Source: Antedon mediterranea (Eukaryota > Echinodermata > Crinoidea > Comatulida > Antedonidae). Taken from it: a stretch of DNA of 64,000 bases. The position numbers were made by a program, and so were the translations under genes. Location: contig NC_092680.1 of the NCBI RefSeq assembly GCF_964355755.1, positions 7,789,001-7,853,000 on the forward strand, given 5' to 3'. Numbering within the stretch: the stretch's first letter is position 1; the number at the start of each line of letters is the position of its first letter. The notes below the pieces were generated by a model. That model was not told the DNA's origin. It saw only the letters and a program-made list of their open reading frames with translations, and searched no databases. This document shows positions 13,480 through 25,924 of the stretch, in pieces.

Positions 13480-14932
13480 GTTAGCTTATAACATCGAAAC
13501 CATACAGGTAATGATGATGTACTTTTATGTTTTTCAGTCACTGTTTCTGTATATACCTTTCCAAGCAGTACAGTACATGCCCCTTTAGAGGTTCTTGCCA
13601 GTTACGCAGAGCCATACAAATCGATTTATCCTAATGATAAATCGCGACAGACATACGCCGGTATGGTGACGTGTATTGACGAGGCAATTGGTAACATTAC
13701 CGACACTCTAAAATCAAAAGGACTGTATAATAATACTATTATTATATTTTCAACAGGTAATGTGAACTAATTATTATAACTATCAGTAACCCTGTGATCT
13801 AATTTTGATGTTTTGCTTTAAGCGGTGATACATTTCGCGGATTCGAACTCGAACGTACTAAGCATTGATGTCAGTGACCACGGCGTTTTACTCACTGAGA
13901 TGAGCCAAACCGTGATTTACGAAATATATTACGTTCAAAGGATAGGTCTAATTAATTAAACCTTCAACTATGCGATCAGTCGATACGTTTGGCCGGCTGC
14001 CGAGAATAAACACTGTTTTAATTTGCCGGCCGGCTCGGCATGGGTATTTGTAGATCTAGCCTTTGCGGTACACAACAGACGAAGTTGATACGTGGCGTTA
14101 CAATTCGCGAAACATATTTGTTAGTGTTCATCTTTAAAATGCAGAAAAGTGATATAGCATATCCTGTGCGGCTCATCAAGAAACATCAGTGTGCCAAATG
14201 TGAGAACGTACCATTCAGCGGTTTTGGAGAAGATACGAAACATTTCGCGACCAGTTTAGTAGTATCAATAATGTGTAGATAATGATGAAAATAATGTATA
14301 CGTGGAAATAGAAAGAATTTAGAAAATTAGTAGAAAGTGACAGGTATTGTAAGCGTGGGTACCGCACCAGTCAATTGATGTAATTTACACCGATACAGCA
14401 CCCATAGAAAAGTGTACTGTAAGTGTTATTTTATTTCTATTTCTAGACAATGGTGGAGCGGTTACACGAGGGGCAAATAATTGGCCATTACGTGGATGGA
14501 AAAATACACTGTGGGAAGGGGATGTCCGTGCGGTGGGCTTTGTTCACAGTCCCCTTCTTCCAAAACAAGTTCAAGGAACTATCAACAATGAACTAATACA
14601 CGTCAGTGATTGGTTCTCAACCATTGTAGAGGGATTGGCTCAAGGTGATATTAATGGTACTAAGCCTCTTGATGGATACAATGTATGGCCGTGCATTATT
14701 AGGTAAGTAAAATGCTATATTTGGTTCTGGACTACAACAATAGCATTCAAGTAATTTTTCTTTTGGATGATCTAAAGTCATATAAAAATTGTAAAACTTA
14801 CGTTTTTTACTGTAGCTTTCGCTGGTCAATACTATACCGAGATCCAGATGAACCTTTTTACTGATGTAAATAGCCAGATTGTAAAGGCACTTTATAGTGT
14901 ATATCCATGAGTATCTGTATAAAATGCATAGT

Positions 14933-15110
14933 GTGCTAAAGCTCTGTCTACACTATCAAACTTTATTTGACAAAAAGAGTGATGTGCCCTAATATAGACA
15001 TGATGATGTCATATCACTACCATACTTGGGCACACCACATTTGTTAATGTGGTTAACAAACCAGATTTGGTCAATATGGCTTTGCCTAAAGTAGCATTTT
15101 CTACTTCCAA
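14933..15110 (+). repeat. interspersed repeat shared with intron 6 of sulfatase B
   Basis: AAAGCTCTGTCTACACTATC and the following ~90 bases (GTGATGTGCC..GACATGATG..CATATCACT) occur in reverse orientation at about 25597-25702. The repeated outer end suggests a DNA element with a TAAAGCTCTGTCTACAC terminus. Confidence 0.55.
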
Positions 15111-16348
15111 AATATTCCGCATTTGACATCATTCTAAATGCGGTCCTGCCTCCGTGTATAGATCTTGAATACGTTAACATAAATAACTATGGGCCCGTTC
15201 AGACTTAGTTATTTACTCGGGTAAATTGGTGACATACCTACCAAAGTTAGCAGATAACTGTCCCTTGATACAAACATGTCCACGTAAATAAATAAACTTT
15301 AGAGGTCTATTTCTAAGAAAATGATTACTTCCGTGTATTCTCTGTTTGCGAACGAGTTTGTGCTGGCAACACCTTTAACCACTAGATTTTGTATATGCAG
15401 TAGCTCTTAACGATAACCAGCGGAAGTACTGGTTTCACAGTCTTCTGTCATCTTCCAATGATGTAAAATTATTTTTAAAAAACTCCCGAATTTTATGAAA
15501 TACATTTAACTTTGTTGATAACCATGTCCATTCTTTTACAAATAATACATTAATATTTAGATTTTTATTTTGCGTATTTCAAACGTGTGTATTTCAAATT
15601 TTAAACATTTTTATTCTTAGTAAAAACGACGCTTCTCCACGTAAGGAAATTCTACACAATATAGATCCACTAATTATCAGTCCTGGTACACAATGGAAAA
15701 ACAGCTCATTTGATGTTCAAATAAATGCCGCTCTTAGGTCAGGTGATTGGAAGATTCTTGCTGGTGTTCAAGGTAAATTTGACTACCAACCTTAAGTAAT
15801 TTTAAAGTTAGCTATAATGGTTTAAGTCTGAACAGGGGTGTCACAAATGATTATTTCTACTCACTGTAATTGAAAAAAAAAGAGAAGACAAAATCGGGAA
15901 GACAGACTGTTAAGATACCACATTTATACCTTTTTTAAAAATTTTCCTCTCATGATCAAAAACCCCACCCCTTGCAAATCTGTCAAAACGTGCTATGCAC
16001 GGTTGAAGCTGACAAATTTACAATAATGACAGTGATCTATTATATACCGGTACCCTTTCAGTTATTGTTAATACATTTTACGTGTTGATACGCTTTTTTT
16101 TTTAATAGGAAGTGTTGATTGGGTAGTTCCACCAGATTCTGGTATTACGCCTATTCAACCTGTTGTTGTGAAAAGTCAAGTATTATTCTTGTTCAACGTA
16201 ACTGCTGATCCAAGTGAATATAACGATCTATCTGAAAAGTATCCAAAAGTTGTCGATATGATGCTAGAGAAGTTATCGAGTTACAATAAAACCGCAGCAC
16301 CATGTATATTTCCGGCGCCCGATCAGGGTTCCGCCAACCCTAAACTTC

Positions 16349-16428
16349 ACGGTGGAGCCTGGGGTCCGTGGCAATAGCACACGCGTTACACGGTGGAGCC
16401 TGGGGTCCGTGGCAATAGCACACACGTT
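16349..16428 (+). repeat. tandem duplication of the end of pseudogene A exon 7
   Basis: A segment of about 40 bases containing CACGGTGGAGCCTGGGGTCC and the TAG stop is repeated directly, so a second copy of the last codons and stop lies in the 3' UTR. It does not alter the protein end. Confidence 0.8.
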
Positions 16429-16566
16429 AAATGCGTGCTATTTTTATACACACAATAATGATATTCAGTACTTGTAGTTTTTTAGTTTAATAATTGAATA
16501 GTTTTTCTTTTTAGCTTCATAAATTTAACATATCATTGTAGCTACTACAGTACTTAACTGTGGGGT

Positions 16567-16745
16567 GGCTGATTTTTGCCAATAAAAACAATTATTTTAT
16601 AATAATACGCCGTTATAACGCCGTAATTATGGCGTTATAACGCCTTATTAGGGCGTACTAGGCGTTACGCGTTATAGCGCCCTAATTACGGCGTTATAAT
16701 GCCGTATTATTATAAAATAGTTGTTTTCTCTGGCGGAAATCAGCC
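16567..16745. repeat. palindromic MITE built on GGCGTTATAACGCC units
   Basis: The ends GGCTGATTTTTGCC and GGCGGAAATCAGCC are inverted. The middle consists of GGCGTTATAACGCC-type palindromes flanked by TTTTATAATAATACG / CGTATTATTATAAAA. The whole ~180 bp can fold into a hairpin. Confidence 0.75.
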
Positions 16746-16837
16746 ATCGTATAACTGAGGGACCTCGTTGCAATAATTGTGCTTTAAGGCGCCTCTTCCA
16801 TGGGTTATTGAACATCAATCCAAAATACTCATATTTT

Positions 16838-17470
16838 TTTCAAAATACGTCAACTTGAGGGCGCTGAACTAATCTAAAATACGAAATTTTTTCTAAAATA
16901 CTGAAAAAAAAACGTTATGGCGCTATCGATTTTCTAAAATATGCGAATTCTCAATGTTGGAGCTCTTTTTTTTTTCAAAATACGCGATTACACAACACTT
17001 TAAATATGACTATTTTACCTGCAGCGTTTTTGTAACTGTATTAGACCTAATTTGATAGTTAAACTAGCTACGTCTGGTATTGTCTATCATACATTACATA
17101 TACTTGATTACATTATTAATGTATAAGCCGTGATGGATTTCATTTTAAATTACAAATTTATTTTGTTTAAGACTAAAATGCTTGTTTTACTTGAAGAATA
17201 TATATATATTCTATTAGGATGCTATTGAGTCCTGACGATAAAGGCAGCATTTGGAAAGACCTGTATTTTAGGAAACTATTACTATTAGCACCGTACCCTA
17301 AAAAATAAAAAAAGATATTTTTGACAGACTCGCGTATTTTGAATTTGCTTAGCGCGCCCTCAAGTATTTTTGAAAACTTCAGTCTGGAAAATTATTATCG
17401 CATTCTATATTTAATGTATTTTGAATAGCAATTTTTAAAAATAGTATTTTCCAACTTGACGTATTTTCGA
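16838..17470. repeat. diverged foldback repeat with TCAAAATACG motifs
   Basis: TTTCAAAATACGTCAACTTG and GAGGGCGCTG at the left are mirrored by GCGCCCTCAAGTATTTTTGA and CAACTTGACGTATTTTCGAA at the right. The arms are degenerate and the borders uncertain. Confidence 0.35.
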
Positions 17471-18031
17471 AAAATCGTGTACAATAGTATAGATGACGAA
17501 TTTAAAAAGAGACTCTATGGTCTGAACACGATGTTCACATGCTCACAAAGATTATGCGAAACCTTAATGTTTACGAATGCGACCGGAATTAAGGTTGACT
17601 GTTTATTATATATAATATTATATAAAAACTATATTTTTTAATGTCTGCTTTAAATCATAATTTACTGACACTAGCGATTTGAAAATCATTTTTTATACAA
17701 TCTGTATTTTTTTCCAGGGAAGAGTGAACTCATTTTTGCGGTTGGTTCACGATAAATAAATGAAACGTAGGCCTATATTTCAGCAATTGGCGTCATAGGC
17801 CTACTTATTTGAATTAGATTTTGACTCTTTAAAAAGTGTTCAAAAGCACTTCACTTTTTTGAAGTGAAAAGAATCAAATTAAACTTTGTTATTAATATTT
17901 GTTATTTTGAACTTAAAGTGTTTTAAATGTTGTTTGTGTCAGCGCTGCTATTTTGCTTTTGTTTTCTGGATAATGAAACCTTATCGAAACTACCGTACTT
18001 TACATTACAATATTGGTGGCGTGTAGCATGA

Positions 18032-20432
18032 ATGGTGGGATACAACATGTCTGCATTCGTTTCTGTTTGTATTTATGCGTTTTGCTTTGCTTGTATACAA
18101 GCACAGATGCTAGGTGTATTTGTTTTGCCACATGGTGGAATTGCTGCCTATCCAAACAATTTTAACACTACAAACTCTACAGCTAAATCAGAGGCTTATA
18201 AATTGCACAACGCAGCCAAATATGTAGGCCGAACAATCACTGAGCTGAAACCCGATTTTATATTTCTTAGTACGCCTCACGGCGTATCCGACTCGAAAGA
18301 CTTCCTGTTGTACTACAATACTGTTGCATCCGGAAATGGCAGGACAGACGGATAATTGTCCGCAGCCTTGTGTAAATGTATCTATTGGTCTAGATACTAA
18401 CGTTACTAAGAATTTACTTGAACAACTAGAACCGAAAGCAAATATAAGTGGAGCTACTGCGTTTGGGCCTCCCGGAGAATCCACGGAACCGTTTCCTTTG
18501 AGGTGATAGGCCCCTCTTCTTTCAATTCAGGCATTACTCAGTCAATAATTTTATTTATAGTGTACTGTAATAATATAAGTTACAGCCATTTGTTTTATTT
18601 GTATTAGCTCAGCTATTAAAATATGTATGTGTATATATATGTATATATTAGTCTTGCACTGATGAATGGCTAGCTTTTCTGGCTGTTTTACTGGTTACCC
18701 GTTTTACTTTATCGTTTTGATTTAGCTTTTCGCTTTTTTTTTGTATCTCCATCGAGATCCAGCCACTGATACCCACAGCATTGTAATTTTTTTCAGTACT
18801 TGCCTAAGAATTTATATGTATATATCCGATACACGAAATGTTTAAAAACAGAAAGCTTATGTCTCAGTTAATACTAAATACTGTAGATAGTATTTCATTT
18901 AATTAAAGACAAATCATAAATATTTATTTTTGGGGATCTCTATCAACCCGTTGCGTTGAGAGCGGGTTTCTAAAACTCTATTTTCGAGGTCTTTATTTTT
19001 TTTCAGATGGGGTGAAGTAATTCCGTTGTCATTTATAGATAAAGACACACTAAATTATACAAAGGTTGTAATTTTATCTCAGCCAAGTAGACGTTATAAA
19101 GAAGACGTGCCAATGGTGCCAGAACTGATGAAACTGGGTTTGTACATTATTAATACAGTAGAACCTTTCCTTATCAGCGGACAAATGATTAAGAATATGC
19201 TTGTATTGAAATATATTGAAATATATATTTATACTGGGCAACCTCTTCAGTCAAAGACTGGTCTCCCAAAGGGCCCAGTTGGTGATCAGTGGCTGTGATA
19301 TACTAATACACCGGGGTAACCCCCTACTCGTCTCGAAAGATGTACTAGGTTCTTTAAAGTGAACACGAGCTAGATATGTACACTGGACCTACGGTTTATA
19401 GTCCTTATCCGAGAAGACTTGTTCTACCACCAGAACCATGGAGTGAGTGAGCCTCAAAACCATGCCGATGTTATGGCTACGTAATTACGGTTCCACTGTC
19501 TTAAACGCTCGGCCACTCACTCATTATATTTATATTATATTTACTTCCACACTGAAAAGAATAAACATATTTTTTTTAATTCATATATATTTATCTCAAC
19601 TGGGACTTTTTCTCATTCTCACAGATTTCCTCATCTTTATCGTTTCAAATTAATTTGTTTTAATTTTGTTTTAGTGTTTATCCTTAAAATTCAGGAAAGT
19701 GATGTAGCTTATCGTGTGTGGACCATCAAAAACATCAGTGTGCCAAATGTGAGCACGCACCATTCACCGTTTTCGGAGTAGATACGAATTACGCGACCAA
19801 TTTAGTAGCTTTAATATAATATATAGAATTTATTTCAAAATGCATGGTTTATTTTTGTACATTTCAGGTGAATCCATTTTCGATATACTTGAAACAACTG
19901 GGAAGACCTACGTTGTAGTGATTAGTTGCGATCTTGCGCATACTCACGATAAGAACGGTCCGTAAGGGTTTTCAACTGCCGCTGCTCCTTTTGATGAGGT
20001 AGGCCAACTCATAGATGGTCATAGATAAGACCATGGGCTAGTAAGTGGTCCTCAACGTATGTTAAATAAACGATGTGGTATCAGTAGGAGGATTCAAACG
20101 GCTGCGTTATCGAATTTTGTAAGGGATTTTTATTTTTTCCCTCTACCATGTGAATTTGTGTCCCGAGCCACTGAATTGAGCATTATTAAGCAGGTAAAAA
20201 AAAAACCTTTTTACTATGTCTGCTAGTTTTCGTGGACATTGATAATCGTATTTTCTTTGTGTTCCAGGCCTGTGGAAATTGGGCTAAAACACTGGATGGT
20301 ACTTACCTAAATATAAAAGCAGCTGCTTACGTGGATAAAGCACTATCATGTGGATACACAGGTCTGGTGATGGCTAATGCCATGTCACCCGAGTTATTAT
20401 GGAATGATGGTTGCTTCGTTTGTAGATGCTAG
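18032..20432 (+). pseudogene. LigB-like (class III extradiol dioxygenase subunit B family) secreted protein, frame-broken copy
   Basis: Four exons are inferred: 18032-18502, 19007-19137, 19868-19998 and 20268-20432. All have GT..AG ends and matching phases apart from the lesions below. The product starts with a hydrophobic leader (MSAFVSVCIYAFCFACIQA), so it is probably secreted. Family-like motifs follow: LPHGG near the start, STPHG in exon 1, and VISCDLAHTH in exon 3. In LigB-type enzymes similarly placed histidines bind the non-haem metal. Two lesions break it: a one-base excess near 18342, and a TAA codon in exon 3 at the residue after NGP, where the surrounding context suggests a tyrosine. 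The substrate is unknown. Both lesions could be sequencing errors, but two independent breaks favour a pseudogene. Sulfatase B starts 645 bases downstream on the same strand. Family confidence is moderate. Confidence 0.6.
19300..19530 (-). repeat. tRNA-headed SINE, reverse copy
   Basis: The reverse complement carries GAGTGGCCGAGCGTTTAAGA.., GGAACCGTAATTACGTAGCC, then GAGAAGACTCG-type body sequence and AGTAGGGGGTTACCCCGGTG, matching the SINE at 12024. It lies in intron 2 of the dioxygenase-like gene. Confidence 0.7.
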
Positions 20433-21076
20433 ATATAAAGATAGCACGATCTGAGTATATATATATTGATTTATACAGAGAAAGGAGCCACAATTTGCGT
20501 TTTTAGCAGGCCCACTGGTGTGACACAAACTCTGTTCAAGAAACTTGTTGCTACTTTAGGATATTGAAATCCAACTTAATCGTGTTGATTGAAAAGAAAC
20601 GTTAACATCAATAATATATAATTCCACTAACATCAAAAAATGTAAAAATGATATAATGCATAATGAGTCTCATTAATTTAATTAAATTATCATTTTTTGG
20701 ATAAAAGTAAAAATGTAATCAATTGTTGAATTGTGCACTTATGGATAATTGAGGATAATTTTGAAATTCAAAATAGCGGCTGAAGGGGTGGTCGAAAAAA
20801 TGGCACCTAACTTTTTTGGATTCACTATCTCAAGTACAACAACATTAGCTAAACAAATCCATTTTGGCACAAATATCGAGATGGAAACCGCCACACTCAA
20901 AATGATCGTATTCCATGTATAGCAAGTAAACGCTAGTTGAGAGCGCTCTATAGATTACGTCCTTGAAATATCACATGATCGATCAGGTGGCGTTTGTGTT
21001 TAGGTAACAATTATATTCCCTTACGATACCAAAGTGAACAATTCACATGCATATCGTGGTGTTGAACGGTTAAACA
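20433..21076. other. spacer between dioxygenase-like gene and sulfatase B
   Basis: It includes the presumed promoter of sulfatase B. No clear TATA box or element was identified. A short in-frame segment near 20485-20560 was not assigned to either gene. Confidence 0.4.
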
Positions 21077-23091
21077 ATGGTTAATACTATTTTACCATTG
21101 TTAGCTTTGCTAGTAGTACTTTCTCGGCAGATTGAAGCTACTGATAGACCGAACATTGTGTTGATTGTAGCAGACGATTATGGTTTTCATGACATTGGTT
21201 ACCACGGTTCAAAAATCAAAACACCGACTTTAGACAAATTGGCAGGAGAAGGTGTTAAGCTTGAAAAATATTATGTTCAGCCGATATGTACTCCAACAAG
21301 AAGTCAGCTGATGACCGGTAGATATCAGGTTAGTAGTTGAACATTATTACTCCATGGTAGTTATTATAGTAGCTAGATTAGCTAATAATTAGCTAATCTA
21401 CTACTATATGCGTATAGCCTATATTCTAATTTTTGATAATGGCCTATACACGTTGTAGGCCTACACATAATGTATTTTTTTATATTTTGTATTTTTGCTG
21501 AAACTTTGTTCCCTATTTGTATGGGTTTCTCACATCTTTATTCATCAATTTACTGTAGGCATTATCAGCACATAATACCGTTTTTTGCTGCAACTTCACC
21601 GTAGCGCTATATATATCTGTAGGCCTACGTATATGTTCATATGGCTACTGATTTTTTTTTGTGTGTAAATAAACACGGTGACATGTCCACCTGTTATGTA
21701 AATTAGCAATATGTCTATGGTTATAAATGCCACTAATACCAAATGTTTGCTTTGTATTGTTAAGTTAATTTAAATTTCATGTCGAAGCTGAAGAGGTCAA
21801 ATGTCACATCGTAAAAAAAGCAGAACTTAAACTTTACTTGGGTCTACTACTAAATTAATTGTTCAACTCAATTAGGAACCATGCTAACATTATTTTACTA
21901 GGCCTATAGTTCTACGTTTGCTTATGGGAAGTATTTATATACTGACATAATATTGGAAATACGTTCTGTTTTACATTAATAGCATCAAATGACTTAAAAC
22001 AAACTAAATCATAGGCTACATTATTGCTGTAAAAATGTAGTTATATTGTAGTAACTGCAGTAAAATACGGTAATGTTTAATAATCCTTTATCACAGATTC
22101 ACACAGGTTTACAGCACGGTGTAATACGACCAGATGTTCCAAACGGTCTACCTCTCGATGAAGTTACTCTACCACAGAAACTAAAAGAATATGGTTATGC
22201 AACGCATATGGTTGGTAAATGGCATCTTGGATTTTACACGGAGGCATGTGTTCCAAATAAGCGAGGCTTTGATTCATTTTTTGGTTAGTAGATGTTGTTT
22301 AGCCCTTGACGACGTTTAATGTTAACTCGACAAACGTAGTAATATAGAGGAGGTGAGACTGTGTTACAAACTCGAATCTAATAAAGATATATTGTCCCCC
22401 TGAAAAAATAATTTTTGTTTTTAATATGCCATTTCACCTAGGCCTATAATAGTTGTTCGCTTTGACAAAACATTGGAAAAAAACAAGAATTATTTACCTA
22501 AAAAAACTGTAATTCAAAGCAAACAAATAGTTAAATTTTCTTGTCAAATTTTAACTAAAATTATGGTTTATTATTATTTTTCGTGAGCTCAAATGCATTT
22601 AAAATGGTAACTTTCATTATTAACACTAATTGATTTTTTAATCTTTGAATCAAAGGACAATAATGTATTGATTGTAAATACGTAATTATGAATAATTAGC
22701 TTAATGTAGGTGGCAAACTACGATAGGCTAATAATGTAAGGACAATAATAATCCATGTCTTCACTGTTTACAAATTAATGATTTAATCAATTTCCAATAT
22801 ACAACAGTTTAGAGTTTGTCTACGCCTGTAATAAATTACTCTAGATTCTATACGGCGATTCTACGTCTTAATAATTAGTAAAAAGAGAAATATGTTGGTA
22901 CATATGTCGTTTCATACGTATAATACGTTAGTTTACTAAACGAATAATAACATAAAACAATATAGAGACTATGGCAAGCCATAATAATGTATATACTGTA
23001 TACAGTTTATAAATAATAATTATAAAAATGACAAATTATGTATACTAACATTGAATTTGTTTGTAACTACTATAGCTATGTGTTAGGATGT

Positions 23092-23211
23092 TTTGCTCTA
23101 CTCTGACGTACTTTATACTTAAGTACATTTGAGGATACTTCGAGAATTACTTGCGATTAGTATTCTCAATGTAATTATTATAAAGTACAAATTACGTCAG
23201 AGTAGGGCAAA
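23092..23211. repeat. palindromic element in intron 2 of sulfatase B
   Basis: TTTGCTCTACTCTGACGTA at the left is mirrored by TACGTCAGAGTAGGGCAAA at the right, with TACTTTATA / TATAAAGTA inside. The length is about 120 bp. Confidence 0.7.
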
Positions 23212-23981
23212 TTATACCAATTGTATTACAATACCTAATTATTGATGCTATTTCTTGTAAAGGTTACTATATTGGAGCCGAGGACTACTACACTCATATC
23301 AGAGAGGGCGGATATGATTTAAGGGAAAACTATAAAGTAGCGACAGAATACAATAACACTTACTCTACCGTTTTATTTGCTGAGAAAGCCAATGCTGTTA
23401 TCAATGCTCATAACAAAAGTCAGGTATATTACTTCTATTTAAATTATTTTATTTTTAGTGACTCTGCTCGGTCACTATGCGTTTTCAACGCTTCACAAAT
23501 CCACGCCGGACCACAAAATGAGTGTGCAATGTTGTGTAGTCCATGTTTCATAATTTTTCAGAAAATGATGGCTTAAGCGAACAGTGAGATTTCATCGTCA
23601 ACAAGTATTGTCTGATCTAAAAAAAATATCCCTGTTTTATTTGTGTTGAAAACATTTCTAAATAACTGCAAAACTTATAACGGCTAAAACAAAGTGTCAC
23701 GTCTAGTAAAACAATATACTATACTATACAGTTAATGATGTACTTTTTTCAGTCTCTGTTTCTGTATATACCTTTCCAAGCAGTACACGCTCCTTTGGAG
23801 GTTCCTGCCAGTTACGTAGAGCCATACAAATCGATTTATCCCAATGATAATTCGCGACAGACATACGCCGGCATGGTGACGTGTATGGACGAGGCAATTG
23901 GTAACATTACCACCACTCTAAAAACAAAAGGACTGTATGATAATACTGTTATTATATTTTCAACAGGTAATGTGAACTTAA

Positions 23982-24187
23982 GCTTTGTTATCACTAGCGA
24001 CGCGACGTAACGCAACGTAAGAAAATGCCCTTCAGATAATTGTGTTTTCCCCCGCCTGCGTGAAATCAAACCTGCGATGTGTGCAGCACTGTTTCGTCGT
24101 CGGTTCCCACTTGTGATTACGCAATACATTACTTTGTGTCGATACGTCGCTGCGTTGCGTTACTTTGCGTCGCTAGTGGGAACACGC
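23982..24187. repeat. MITE family 1 copy with TTAA flanks
   Basis: It carries the CACTAGCGACGCGACGTAACG / TACTTTGCGTCGCTAGTGGG arms and the conserved interior of family 1. TTAA is present on both sides (23978-23981 and 24188-24191), which supports a TTAA target duplication. It lies in intron 4 of sulfatase B. Confidence 0.8.
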
Positions 24188-25044
24188 TTAAAATATATTA
24201 TTAATTATTTAAATTCATGTATACATATATATATAAATCTCGCACTCGATACATACACGAACGGCGGTATCATACGGTCGATAACGATCATGATGATGAT
24301 AATGATAGGGAGAAATATTTATTAAGAAAGACTTGTACTTCTATTCTGATATAATATGAAATAAAAATATATTTGTACACCGAGGACGAAAATACAATAT
24401 TAATTTAGTAAAGCGGGCTGTAATAATAAATGAAATGATGGTATACGTAGTTAGTTAGATAATAGTCGCATTTAGTGCAGTGCAAATGGATTTGGTACAA
24501 CAGAGAAAGTGACTTATTTTAAGTTGGGATAAAAGTCGATTGTTACATCTTTATCTTCGTTGGTATTATGTGATACAGCAATGATTAAATCCTATAGAAA
24601 TATATACTTTTTCTTTTCAGACAATGGTGGACAGGTTAGAGCTGGTGCAAATAACTGGCCATTACGCGGTTGGAAAGGTACACTGTGGGAAGGAGGTGTC
24701 CATGCGGTGGGCTTTGTTCACAGTCCCCTTCTTCCAAAACAAGTTCAAGGAACTATCAACAATGAACTAATACACGTCAGTGATTGGTTCCCAACCATTG
24801 TAGAGGGATTGGCTCAAGGTGATACTAAAGGTACTAAGCCTCTTGATGGATACAATGTATGGCCGTGCATTAGGTAAGTGAAAGGCTAGGAAATGAACTA
24901 CAGTAAAACAATAAACTATTGTAAATAACTAGGTATACGAAATATCCAGATTAAATTGAATAGTCTTTTCTTATCGAGTTGCCTACAGCAGCATTCCTAC
25001 TTCCAAAACATATCATTTTTGACATCGTTCTATATAAGTCCCAC

Positions 25045-25265
25045 CTCTGTGAATACTACCTCCGTGAATGCTACCTACGTGAATGCTACCTCCGTGAATG
25101 CTACCTCCGTGAATGCTACCTCCGTGAATGCTACCTCCGTGAATGCTACCTCCGTGAATGCTACCTCCGTGAATGCTACCTCCGTGAATGCTACCTACGT
25201 GAATGCTACCTACGTGAATGCTACCTACGTGAATGCTACCTACGTGAATGCTACCTACGTGAATA
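25045..25265. repeat. 15-bp minisatellite, about 15 units
   Basis: The unit GTGAATGCTACCTCC (variant CCTAC) is repeated without indels, with the two variants in blocks. Because 15 is a multiple of three, several frames stay open across it, but it lies in intron 5 of sulfatase B and is not coding. Confidence 0.95.
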
Positions 25266-25596
25266 TAATAATAATTTACACGTATTCGTACTGAATGTTT
25301 TTATTTTGTATACGATGCTACGTATATTATGTTTTCATATGACTGAAACTGAAATAACAATTGTACACAAACGTGTTTATTTCAAAACAGAAACCTTTTT
25401 TGTGTTTAGTAAAACTGACTATCATCCATGAGGGTAAACAGTGGCAAAACAGCTCCTTTGATGTTCGAATAAATGCCGCTCTTAGGTCAGGTGATTGGAA
25501 GATTCTTACTGGTGTTAAAGGTAAATTCTACCTCTTATTAATGTTACTTAACTATATTAATCTGTCTACTTATCAAACTAGTTTGTGCCTATTACT

Positions 25597-25702
25597 TTGG
25601 TCATGATAATGCCTAAATATGGCAGTGATATGGCATCATGTCCATAGGCACATCACATTTTTTGTCACATCAAGTTTGATAGTGTAGACAGAGCTTTAGT
25701 TT
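25597..25702 (-). repeat. reverse copy of the interspersed repeat at 14933
   Basis: Read in reverse it gives AAAGCTCTGTCTACACTATC followed by GATGTGACAAAAAATGTGAT and GTGCCTATGGACATGATGCC, matching the copy in intron 5 of pseudogene A. Confidence 0.55.
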
Positions 25703-25774
25703 ATGTCGTACATTCTATTCTGATCTAGTCTGCTTACTTAGTTATTCTAATCGCTAGTTTATATTATTTCTAAA

Positions 25775-25924
25775 GCGTGGTTCCCCTCAGAGACGCAATG
25801 CAGGAACGTACGCGCAACGCAAGCGAGTTGACAAGCCACTGTTCCAGTAATCAATCGCTTGTGATTGGTCAAATCACTTACGTTGCGTTACGTCCTTGCG
25901 CTGCGTCAATAATGGGAACCAAGC
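25775..25924. repeat. MITE family 1, internally deleted copy
   Basis: It begins GCGTGGTTCCCC and ends GGGAACCAAGC, with GACGCAATGCAGGAACG / CGTTACGTCCTTGCGC-type arms but little interior. The flanks are TAAA and TTAA. Intron 6 of sulfatase B. Confidence 0.7.

Larger units (their letters stand above)
11068..16377 (+). pseudogene. arylsulfatase B-like pseudogene A (5'-truncated)
   Basis: Six exon-like blocks align in order with the intact copy at 29839: partial exon 2 (11068-11137, starting at the GKW(Y)LG motif), exon 3 (about 12481-12642), exon 4 (13538-13756), exon 5 (14447-14702), exon 6 (15621-15772) and exon 7 (16109-16377). Exon 1, which carries the CxPxR modification site, and the first two thirds of exon 2 are missing. 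Exon 3 has lost its AG acceptor (AAAG changed to AAAC) and contains in-frame stops. Exon 4 carries a 5-base duplication (CAGTA) that shifts the frame. Exons 5 to 7 remain open, including the DNGG metal-site motif at the start of exon 5. The gene cannot make an active sulfatase, though the intact 3' exons suggest it decayed fairly recently or could serve in gene conversion. Confidence 0.88.

Noticed and set aside
14040-14282. 80-codon frame in intron 4 of pseudogene A
   Set aside because: A similar stretch near 19676-19800 has stops; it looks like a dispersed repeat fragment, not a gene.
24956-25431. Overlapping open frames of 112 and 150 codons with VNATS or ECYLR repeats
   Set aside because: They exist only because a 15-bp minisatellite stays open in several frames, and they lie within intron 5 of sulfatase B.
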